Shown in pieces: positions 1-6,471 of a stretch of 19,941 bases of DNA; within the stretch, counting starts at the first letter, position 1, and every line of letters starts with the position of its first letter. The notes below the pieces were generated by a model. That model saw only the letters and a list, made by a program, of their open reading frames with translations, was not told the DNA's origin and did not search any database. This DNA is from Spirochaetales bacterium. GTDB taxonomy: Bacteria; Spirochaetota; Spirochaetia; ARS1246. A program made the position numbers and the translations under genes. The DNA is taken from assembly GCA_002688185.1 (NCBI GenBank), contig NZCE01000018.1, positions 1 through 19,941 on the forward strand, in the 5' to 3' direction.

Positions 1-24
1 CCGTAATACGGATAATGCCGTCAT
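1..24 (-). CDS. Possible 5' end of a gene running off the left edge
   Basis: A minus-strand ATG (complement of 22-24) is preceded by a strong Shine-Dalgarno, GGGGAAGG (complement of 32-39), with a 7-nt spacer. Only eight codons remain before the window ends (MTALSVLR), so no product can be named. The frame is also open upstream to about position 180, but no good start is seen there. The call rests only on the ribosome binding site and spacing. Apart from this, 1-204 shows no recognisable coding sequence on either strand. Confidence 0.3.
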
Positions 25-204
25 TTCCGCGCCTTCCCCGGGGTGTGCCTCATATATGGGAAGGACCCAGAAAACGCCTGTCGCGCGTCCACTCCTCCTG
101 TTGGGGGTGAACGTGATCTTAATTTGAATCTGGAGAATTACCTGGACCAAGCGTTTCAGTAACTTTTCAGTTAAAGGCGTTTAAAGGTGCTACGTCTTAA
201 TAAC

Positions 205-252
205 CTTCAGACCTCAGTAACTACGTATTTTACTCCCAAGTTGAATGCTCTG
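205..252 (+). repeat. Left terminal inverted repeat (bipartite)
   Basis: The outer block 205-220 and inner block 232-252 are exact inverted copies of 2993-3008 and 2949-2969. They are separated here by 11 nt (221-231). Two conserved blocks with a non-conserved spacer look like a cleavage end plus an internal transposase-binding site. Confidence 0.85.
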
Positions 253-290
253 AAAAAACGCGTTCTCTGTGGCAATTGAGCAAAAAAAAA

Positions 291-337
291 CCTCCAGCTA
301 AGATATAGAAAACACCACATTTTCTCCTAGCAGGAGG
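291..337 (+). promoter_or_regulatory. Hairpin masking the transposase Shine-Dalgarno
   Basis: CCTCCAGCTA at 291-300 is complementary to TAGCAGGAGG at 328-337 except for one A-A mismatch, giving nine of ten pairs around a 27-nt loop. The 3' arm contains the Shine-Dalgarno AGGAGG (332-337). A smaller alternative hairpin, CTCCT (324-328) with AGGAG (332-336), also masks it. A possible internal promoter, TTGAGC (276-281), 17-nt spacer, TAAGAT (299-304), would start transcripts after the left arm and leave the site free of the larger stem. Read-through transcripts from outside would carry both arms. Pairing is seen; the regulatory role is inferred. Confidence 0.5.
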
Positions 338-366
338 CAAATACTATCGATACGCTACAACCGCTT

Positions 367-2913
367 TTGGTACCTGTCAAGGGTTCACCTGATTTTCTCC
401 TATACATTAATCCCCAAAATCCAGCAGAGCTTTTAGTGTTTTTGGGTATGGCTCTGCTAGAACGAGTCCCGCGTGAAAGAGATCACATCGCTTTCAAAAT
501 GCTGCTGGCACGTCTATACAATGCCGGGGTGAAAGTAGTGAGTCTAGTTATCTGCTTTGGGGTAGCCCATACAACATTGCGCCGATGGGGTCTGGCGTTG
601 CTCAGCGGAGATGTAGATCGGATCAATCGGGCCTTTTGCGGGCAGGGAGCTGAGCGGAAAGTCACTCCTGAAATCGAGTTCTACATCCGCGATCGCTTTC
701 ATGAGCTGTACGGAAGCTGTCGGAACTACAGCAAGAAGATCCAGGAAGAAGTAAAGAAATACTTCAAGAAAGAAGTATCAGCCGAGAGATTACGGTGGAT
801 ATTTTCAGCGGAGCGCGAAAAGCTGAACGTAGGACAGGAAACGCAGAATCTGGAAGCTGAGCATATACATAGTCGAGAAGATGAGATGCGGGAAGATGAT
901 GAGAAAACCGGAGAATCCGGGAGTGGTGAAAGAGCGAATAGTTGCGATACCGAAGGAGAGCCGATCGGCCCCGGAGAACGAGGGGTGAGCAATTGTCTGC
1001 ATAATGGTCAGTTAGCAACCTTTGAAACGGCCCAGAGACCAATCGAAAACGATTCATCGGCTGCTACTCCCAACTATTCGCTCTGGAAAGGAGATATGCC
1101 CTACAGCGGTACCCCGGTATCGAAGAGGCCACGGCTTGTCCATCATGCAGGAGTGCTGTTGTTCAGCCCCTGGATGGACCGGGTTGTCGGCGATGTGAGG
1201 GAGAATCGAAACATCATCCGGCAATGGTATGCACAAGTATTATTGGGAGCAGTAAACCACGAGCAGAGCAAAATGCTCTCGTTTTCATCGTTGAAAGTGC
1301 TGATAGGACCAACGGTGAGAGCGTTGAATCATCAGCGTGGGTTGCTCAAGCGCAACTGTGGCGAGCACACGACCGCGGAGCTGTTGAAGCGCAACAGCCG
1401 GTTACTGGATATAGGGAAGCACAGGATCTTTTATTATGACCCACACGCCAAAGAATATACCGGTGAGCTGAAAACTCTCAAAGGTTGGTGTGGAGGCAAA
1501 GGTCGGGTGAGCAAGATCATGAATCTGGATTTCATTCATACGCTTCATGGATGGCCGTGCTTCGTGCAGCATTTTGACAGCTACTACGACCTTCGGGAGC
1601 GATTTTTCCTATGTACAGCGGCATTTCGTCGGATTATGGTTGATAGCAGTCGTTCGTTGACCTGGATAGTCGATCGAGGGATCTATTCACTTTCGGTACT
1701 CCAGCGGATAGTCGATATGGAAGACCATATCATCACCTGGGAGAAAGGCTATGATCGGGATGGATGGAACAGCAGCGAAGTATGCGAAACCTTCATTTGC
1801 TACCGTGAACGAAACCATCGGGAAGATCTGTTGATGTATGAGTTTCTGTGGCAGGAGAGTCAATGGGAACGTGACGCACGATTCAGACGTCTGGTGGTAC
1901 GTGCCCGAAATCCAAATGGAAATGAGATCGAGGTGGCAATAATTGCTAGCGATCGGCAACAGGAGGCGATAGAGATTATTAAGGCGATGTTCAACCGGTG
2001 GATACAGGAAAACGATTTCTCCTACCTGATCCACCATTATGGTATCAATGAGCTAACCACCCGAGGGCAGCACAGCTACAGCAGCCTGGAAGGGGACTTG
2101 AAGGACCGTCAGGTGCGTAGCCGTGAGTACCGGGCGTTGCTGCAGGAGAAACGGAAGCTGGAGACAGCGATAAGCCGTTTGCTTTTAAAACAGAAGAACC
2201 ATGAAAAACAGATGAAGAAAAAGCGTGAGCAGGGAGAAAGGAAACGAGAATCAGTACAACAGGAATACCGCGATAGTGAACGGCAGCTGGAGATATACCA
2301 CGGGTCGGCAACCGACGAGGAAAATCATGGTGCATATAAGGAACTGAAAGCGAAGAGCAAGCAGTGTGGGAAAAGGCTTGAAACACTGCTGTCCAGGCTG
2401 CGAAAGGAAGAGGAAGCGAGCAGGAAAAAAGGTAAAGAACTGGAAGCTGAAATCAGCGAAAAGACGAGGGAAGTCGAAGAACTTGAGAAGCGTATACTGG
2501 AAACGGTAACTGAAGAGTCTCGCCTGCAGGCTCTGATTGAGGAGCAATACCTACGATTAGAGATGCGGGGGAAAGCCTATATGGATGCCATTCGTCTGAG
2601 TAGCAGGAATATCTTCTATTGCCTGATGGAGATCTTTCGACCGATGTACAACAATTATCGCGACGACCATGTGATCCTGAGAGAACTAACCCGATCCATG
2701 GGGATAATTCAAAAGCAGGAAGGAATAATAGATTGTCAGCTGATACCCGCCATCGAATTCCAGCCTAGGGTCAGACGGCTGGTCTCGGAGTTTCTTGAGC
2801 GAATGAGCGAGCGGATCAACCGATACTTCGCCGACAGATATCTACCGATTCGCATACGTCTATTGGAGGATCAGAGCGATTTGTTTGGAAAAGAAGAAAA
2901 GGGGAGTTCGTAA
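367..2913 (+). CDS. Putative DDE transposase, 848 aa, with long coiled coil
   Basis: This is probably the enzyme that moves the 205-3008 element. Numbered from the TTG at 367, an N-terminal helix-turn-helix-like segment spans about residues 45-80. An RNase H-like catalytic core follows, with candidate triad D358 (YYDPHAKEYTG), D436 (IVDRGIYS) and E548 (WIQENDFSYL), resembling IS4-type transposases. Residues about 580-735 are a highly charged coiled coil, then a C-terminal domain of about 110 residues. At 848 aa it is roughly twice the length of common IS4-type transposases. The start is uncertain: an in-frame TAG lies at 328-330, the Shine-Dalgarno at 332-337 is 29 nt from the TTG, and no ATG intervenes. 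ATC at 346 has ideal 8-nt spacing and may be the real start (855 aa). The ORF is uninterrupted, so the element may be active. Confidence 0.75.
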   Translation: MVPVKGSPDFLLYINPQNPAELLVFLGMALLERVPRERDHIAFKMLLARLYNAGVKVVSLVICFGVAHTTLRRWGLALLSGDVDRINRAFCGQGAERKVTPEIEFYIRDRFHELYGSCRNYSKKIQEEVKKYFKKEVSAERLRWIFSAEREKLNVGQETQNLEAEHIHSREDEMREDDEKTGESGSGERANSCDTEGEPIGPGERGVSNCLHNGQLATFETAQRPIENDSSAATPNYSLWKGDMPYSGTPVSKRPRLVHHAGVLLFSPWMDRVVGDVRENRNIIRQWYAQVLLGAVNHEQSKMLSFSSLKVLIGPTVRALNHQRGLLKRNCGEHTTAELLKRNSRLLDIGKHRIFYYDPHAKEYTGELKTLKGWCGGKGRVSKIMNLDFIHTLHGWPCFVQHFDSYYDLRERFFLCTAAFRRIMVDSSRSLTWIVDRGIYSLSVLQRIVDMEDHIITWEKGYDRDGWNSSEVCETFICYRERNHREDLLMYEFLWQESQWERDARFRRLVVRARNPNGNEIEVAIIASDRQQEAIEIIKAMFNRWIQENDFSYLIHHYGINELTTRGQHSYSSLEGDLKDRQVRSREYRALLQEKRKLETAISRLLLKQKNHEKQMKKKREQGERKRESVQQEYRDSERQLEIYHGSATDEENHGAYKELKAKSKQCGKRLETLLSRLRKEEEASRKKGKELEAEISEKTREVEELEKRILETVTEESRLQALIEEQYLRLEMRGKAYMDAIRLSSRNIFYCLMEIFRPMYNNYRDDHVILRELTRSMGIIQKQEGIIDCQLIPAIEFQPRVRRLVSEFLERMSERINRYFADRYLPIRIRLLEDQSDLFGKEEKGSS

Positions 2914-2948
2914 CAGCCAGTCGCCTCAATCTGCGTTTAGCCAAAAAA

Positions 2949-3008
2949 CAGAGCATTCAACTTGGGAGTTGTTTCGTTAAAACCCCCCATATTTACTGAG
3001 GTCTGAAG
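2949..3008 (-). repeat. Right terminal inverted repeat (bipartite)
   Basis: Inner block 2949-2969 and outer block 2993-3008 are exact inverted copies of the left-end blocks. The spacer here (2970-2992) is 23 nt against 11 nt on the left, so the outer and inner blocks are one extra helical turn apart. The inner block starts 36 nt after the transposase stop. Confidence 0.85.
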
Positions 3009-3009
3009 C

Positions 3010-3381
3010 TTGGAAGGATATCGATGGTATGCTCCTATGTTGATACAAATCATTGCGGCTCGCGGTGAACCAACACCGAGGGACCTTCGTGATCAGTTTG
3101 AGAGCGGTGGAATCGATGCAGTTGATGACTATGGTATGTTTGGGACGTACCTGGATTCTCGAATTGCCGCGGAATCCGGCAAAAAGGAAGAAGCTCTTGA
3201 TGCGCTAAAAAAGGCACTGGAATACTGGCGGAATCCCCCGTTATTCTGCATTGACGCATGGGAGAATGATGCCGCATGGGGACCGATCCGCAACATGCCC
3301 GAACGGGTGAAACTTTTTGAGGACAAACGAGAAAAGATAGGTCCGGTTTATGGCGAATTGCATTACTTCCCAAGCTGGTAA
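3010..3381 (+). pseudogene. C-terminal fragment of a TPR/adenylate-cyclase-type protein
   Basis: The 123-residue frame contains a TPR-like helical pair (GKKEEALDALKKALEYW) followed by a tail in which a tryptophan/aspartate-rich segment leads to a 'GPIRNMPERVKLFED'-type last repeat. This is a pattern I associate with the C-terminal TPR arrays of class III cyclase and related signalling proteins. The nominal TTG start lies 2 nt beyond the insertion element and has no ribosome binding site. The frame meets a stop (TGA at 3004-3006) inside the terminal repeat. The catalytic and upstream parts are absent from the left side of the element. I read it as a gene truncated by the insertion and an associated deletion. 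The parent family is a moderate-confidence guess. Confidence 0.55.
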
Positions 3382-3388
3382 ACAGGCA

Positions 3389-3955
3389 TTATTTTCTGTG
3401 GCTTATTGGCAGATGTCTGCTCAGGGCAGTTGCCAACTTTTCCATGCTAATCGGCTTTGGCAGAAATGCGGTAATCCCTTTGTCTTTTAAGCGATTTTGT
3501 AGCTCAGCTTCTGAATACCCGCTGATGAGATATATCGGAACCGAATCATTGTCAAGCCGAATTGCTTCCGCAAGCTGCTCTCCACTAAAACCCGGCATCA
3601 GGTTGTCGGCTATCACGGCTACAATCTCACCGTTGAGCCGCTCGTAAATATTCAAACCTTCAATACCGTCGTGGGCAACAACTACCGAAAACCCCCGGTA
3701 CTCGAGACCCCTTTTTAGTACGCGCGTGATATCCGGTTCGTCATCCACCACCAAAATCAGACCTTCACCTTCAACAGCGGGTGATTCCGGCTCCGGCTCC
3801 GACACTTTGGCTGAATAGTGTGAAACAGGCAGCCAAACGCTGAATTTAGTTCCTTCGCCGATCCGGCTGTAAACCTGTATGGCGCCGTGATGGGCTCGAA
3901 CTATTCCAAGAACTACCGCCATCCCCAGTCCCCGCCCTGTAAACTTCGCGGAGTT
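3389..3955 (-). pseudogene. C-terminal remnant of a hybrid histidine kinase (ATP-binding G2 box plus receiver)
   Basis: The reading frame opens with [20 protein letters not shown], the G2 box end of a histidine kinase ATPase domain, continues through [12 protein letters not shown], and then holds a complete receiver domain. The receiver has the acidic pair VVDDEP, the phospho-acceptor Asp in [13 protein letters not shown] and the conserved Lys in FLPKPIS. The sensor, dimerisation domain, phosphorylatable His, N box and G1 box are all missing. An in-frame stop (complement of 3956-3958) lies four codons before the homology begins, marking the deletion junction. The ATG at 3922 could in principle start a 177-aa protein, but it lies inside the G2 box and no ribosome binding site stands out. 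It ends 7 nt from the convergent fragment at 3381. Confidence 0.8.
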
Positions 3956-3993
3956 TTAACAGAAGCCCTGCCGAATATGGCGGATTCCCACGT

Positions 3994-4704
3994 TCAGATC
4001 CCTAACTCCTCGCCTACCAGCACCACGTTTATCCTGCCCTTTTGCGGGAACATGGAGCCTTCGATAATGACCGTGAACCGGCAGATACGCCAATCTTGAT
4101 TGCAATCCGTACAGCTGCCGGTAATCACGCAGGGCAACTGACCGAACTCAGGCAAGTGATGTTTCAGGGCATGTCTCTTGGCGTTGATCGGCGCGGCAAC
4201 TTCGTGTACCCGTCTTGTGGCGCTTTCAAGGTCTTTTACTATTTTGTTAGCCCCTATCACAAGAATGACCTTTTCGGGTCCGAATATGACCGGCGCTACC
4301 CTGTTCCCCACGGCATCAGTGCTTACTATTTTGCCGTCAAGGGTGACGGCGTTGGCGCCGGTTATGAAGATATCGGCCAAGAACGCTTGCTTCTGCGCTC
4401 TACGCCTCTCCTCGCCCTGCAGGACTGTCCTGCCGTCCGGGTCACGGTCAAAGGGATCGATCACCTCGTTCCGATTTCTCCTCTTTAATTCATCCATGAC
4501 TCCCACCTGGTCAACACTCATCGAATCTCCCTTCACAACCTTTGTGTCTTCCGGGATCATGGCGATAACCTCGGCTAACGCCTCTTCCCTGGTTGAAGCG
4601 TAGACGGCGTGAATATTCCTCTTCTGGAGCCTGGCTGCAGCTTTCTTGCAGCGCTCGCCGTAGATATGTGTCCGCTCCTGGCTCAGATCATTCTCATCAA
4701 TCAT
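3994..4704 (-). CDS. LUD-domain protein (lactate-utilization family)
   Basis: The protein is 236 aa with no signal peptide or membrane segment, so cytoplasmic. It matches the stand-alone LUD (DUF162) family: an N-terminal helical stretch with NIHAVYASTREEALAEVIAMI, the loop GDSMSVDQVGVMDEL, the core TGANAVTLDGKIVSTDAVGNR, and the C-terminal cysteine motif GSCTDC...RIC (C198, C201, C208). LUD proteins include LutB/LutC of the lactate oxidation system, but stand-alone members have no settled function and no lutA or lutB partner is visible here. The ATG at 4704 is preferred over an in-frame TTG at 4716 because GGGGAG sits 4-5 nt upstream of it. It looks intact among broken neighbours, which suggests it is still selected. 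Confidence 0.85.
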   Translation of the reverse strand: MIDENDLSQERTHIYGERCKKAAARLQKRNIHAVYASTREEALAEVIAMIPEDTKVVKGDSMSVDQVGVMDELKRRNRNEVIDPFDRDPDGRTVLQGEERRRAQKQAFLADIFITGANAVTLDGKIVSTDAVGNRVAPVIFGPEKVILVIGANKIVKDLESATRRVHEVAAPINAKRHALKHHLPEFGQLPCVITGSCTDCNQDWRICRFTVIIEGSMFPQKGRINVVLVGEELGI

Positions 4705-4773
4705 ATTACTCCCCAAATAGCCATCCTACCGAGATGTATACCTCTATCTATAGACCGGAGTGCCGATCAGATT

Positions 4774-5366
4774 TTACGTCCGGCCAACCTCACAGAGCTT
4801 CACCGAGGTGCTTTTACCTTTGATTTCCACGTTACATGGCACTCCTATTTTGACAGCGTCCGTCCACAATGAGACAGTCTCTTCAGTAGCGGCGATTCCG
4901 CTGCCCGTATTAGATCCCGCCCAGGACTGCACCCTTACGGCCAGATTTACCGTATCTCCAATCACATCCAACCGGGCAAAGTCGGGATGGCCGATTGGAC
5001 CCATAAAGAATGATCCCGAAACTAGACCGATACCCATCGGTTGATTCGCAATGGATTGCGCCGCGATTGCTGCTGCTCGGGCGGCACTCCCTCGCTAGTC
5101 GATGTATAGCCGCTAAGCGCGGAAAAGAGAATTGTGCCCTCAACCGATCGTATGGTGCGACGCTCATACCCAAGAAGCGTATCCGCCGTGGTATTAAATA
5201 GAGCAGCCAGCGCAGGCATAAGAAATAAATCAGGGGCATTTTCCCCGCGCTCCCACTTTGAGACAGCCTGCGAGGTGACTCCGATTGCGGAAGCAATATG
5301 TTGCTGAGTAATTCCTCTACCAATCCGGAGCATTCTGATATTCTCGCCAAGATCCTGAACATTCAT
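4774..5366 (-). pseudogene. XRE-type regulator fused to a degenerate class III cyclase domain, frameshifted
   Basis: Translation starts at 5366 after GGAGGG. It gives a classic XRE/Cro-type helix-turn-helix at residues about 8-62 (ITQQHIASAIGVTSQAVSKW), then a linker and the opening strand of a cyclase domain (TILFSALSGYTS). That frame ends at 5022. From about 5090 the homology continues in another frame as MGIGLVSGSFFMGPIG, then LDVIGDTVNLAVRVQSWA, ending at 4774. About 100 residues of the usual cyclase core are missing at the switch, including the second metal-binding Asp region. The first metal-binding Asp is Ala (FSAL instead of FADI). The cyclase must be inactive. The DNA-binding half plus a 25-residue out-of-frame tail (114 aa) could still be made as a regulator. 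Confidence 0.75.
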
Positions 5367-5397
5367 CGGTCCACCCTCCAGCTACATAACTATGATT

Positions 5398-5426
5398 ATT
5401 ATCACATCGACGCAATCCAAATACAA
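5398..5426 (-). promoter_or_regulatory. Likely promoter of the XRE-cyclase gene
   Basis: On the minus strand, TTGTAT (complement of 5421-5426) and GATAAT (complement of 5398-5403) are separated by exactly 17 nt and lie 32 nt upstream of the start codon at 5366. Spacing and position fit a sigma-70-type promoter. An AT-rich stretch over the -10 could be an autoregulatory operator, but no clear palindrome is seen. Confidence 0.4.
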
Positions 5427-5690
5427 TAAAGGATCTGTTGATAAATCCAACGGGTGGTTGGCGATCTGCATGCGGCTGTCGATGGGTAAAGGCGATCGAC
5501 AAGTCCCATATATAACAGCTTTCAAACGGTCCAGGGCCACCGTCCGTCTCAGATAAAAACTTCAACCAGTCAAAGTATAGTATCGTTTCATTCGCGTGCT
5601 TTGATACATTCTTGAAACGATGTGCATTTGCCAATTTTTCACGTGTATTTGCGGCCGGATAAACGTTGGTATCAGAAAAAAGAAAAGCTG
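5427..5690. other. Non-coding spacer
   Basis: This lies between the XRE promoter and the stop of the ATPase gene at 5691. Open frames exist on both strands, but none has a ribosome binding site or recognisable domain. A pyrimidine-rich run on the minus strand just after the ATPase stop (TTTTCTTTTTTC, complement of about 5672-5685) might help termination, but I see no stem before it. Confidence 0.4.
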
Positions 5691-6380
5691 CTACAAATCC
5701 GTTGCCAAACGGACCCAGCGCTCCCTGACTTCTTCAATCCTCTTTACGCCTTCCAGCAAACAGCTCTCGAAAAACCCTTGACACTTCTGTTCCCGTGGAC
5801 CGGCATCGGGCGTCGCCATCAGCCACCTTTCATCTTCGACAACATAAATCGAATCTACCCGGCGTTCAATTCTTTTGAGCCTGCTCCGGACCCGGATTGG
5901 GAGAAATATGTCGAATGACAAAAAATCTCTCCGTTCAACGCCATTTTCCTTCACAATTTGGTCTTCGGCTTCCTCGATGGTGTCTGCATGAAGGTTACTT
6001 ACGATACGACGTCCGGACCGCCCACATCGGCAAAATAAACGCAAATCACCGCCCCATATATATGCTTCGTAGCTCCCCGCGCTGACTTCATACGCTACTA
6101 TGCAATCACCCGTCCGGCTCTCGCGCCATCCGGTGCCAGGCTTGGCCAGATGTGCCGACGTCTTATCCGGTAGCAGTCCTAGCAGCGCACCCATAACAGT
6201 AGTCTTCCCGGCCCCGCCGGGGCGTGCGCCAACGAGAAACGACGCACCGTCGAAAATCCGTACCGCAAGCCACGCGGCTTGCTGAACGCTCAGCGTCCCC
6301 GCTTCAATAAGATCGATAACTGAGAGCATCCTCCCGCCCCGCTGGTTACCCCTGTTTATGAGGTCAATGATTTGATGCAT
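5691..6380 (-). CDS. Small P-loop ATPase resembling secretion/pilus ATPases
   Basis: The protein is 229 aa with no signal peptide or membrane segment. A short helical N-terminus is followed by a Walker A motif GARPGGAGKTT (51-61, catalytic-type Lys59). LHADTIEEAEDQI at about 130-142 resembles the 'His box' region (TLHA-N-s-a-e-d-A) of the GspE/PilT/CpaF family. The N-terminal domains and the four-cysteine zinc module of GspE are absent, and the total is about half the usual length. No pilin, secretin or platform-protein gene lies nearby, so a secretion role is not supported by context. The family link is moderate and the substrate unknown. The start at 6380 lacks a clear Shine-Dalgarno. Confidence 0.6.
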   Translation of the reverse strand: MHQIIDLINRGNQRGGRMLSVIDLIEAGTLSVQQAAWLAVRIFDGASFLVGARPGGAGKTTVMGALLGLLPDKTSAHLAKPGTGWRESRTGDCIVAYEVSAGSYEAYIWGGDLRLFCRCGRSGRRIVSNLHADTIEEAEDQIVKENGVERRDFLSFDIFLPIRVRSRLKRIERRVDSIYVVEDERWLMATPDAGPREQKCQGFFESCLLEGVKRIEEVRERWVRLATDL

Positions 6381-6471
6381 GGCGGCGTTGTATCTAATAA
6401 ATGACCGTAAGGCGACGCATCGAACCTAATTTTCGTGAGCTGATGCTTGTCGCTCAATGTCCCCCTCATCC

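Larger units (their letters stand above)
205..3008 (+). mobile_element. Insertion element with bipartite inverted ends and one large transposase
   Basis: The element is about 2.8 kb and is bounded by inverted repeats. The outermost 16 nt, CTTCAGACCTCAGTAA at 205-220, recur inverted at 2993-3008. A second, perfect 21-nt block at 232-252 recurs inverted at 2949-2969. Between them lies one long ORF that I read as a DDE transposase. The right end abuts a truncated gene fragment with no matching 5' part at the left end. No clear target-site duplication was found; CTT at 205-207 and at 3009-3011 is the only short match and is ambiguous because it overlaps the repeat. The IS family is not assigned. 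Confidence 0.8.

Noticed and set aside
205..3011. CTT/CTT as target-site duplication of the insertion element
   Set aside because: The left copy is part of the inverted repeat itself and three bases are too few to distinguish from chance.
3389..3922. Intact small response regulator starting at the ATG at 3922
   Set aside because: The ATG lies inside a histidine kinase G2 box whose homology continues upstream (KFTGRGLG) to a stop, so the frame is the tail of a larger broken gene.
4042..4488. 148-residue plus-strand ORF
   Set aside because: It is an antisense shadow of the LUD-domain gene with no ribosome binding site or domain.
5317..5634. 105-residue minus-strand ORF upstream of and overlapping the XRE gene
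   Set aside because: No domain or Shine-Dalgarno is seen, it overlaps the XRE start in another frame, and it covers the likely promoter.
6412..6440. GGTTCGA-like sequence on the minus strand suggesting a tRNA T arm
   Set aside because: The flanking bases do not form a T stem, and no acceptor, D or anticodon arm could be found.
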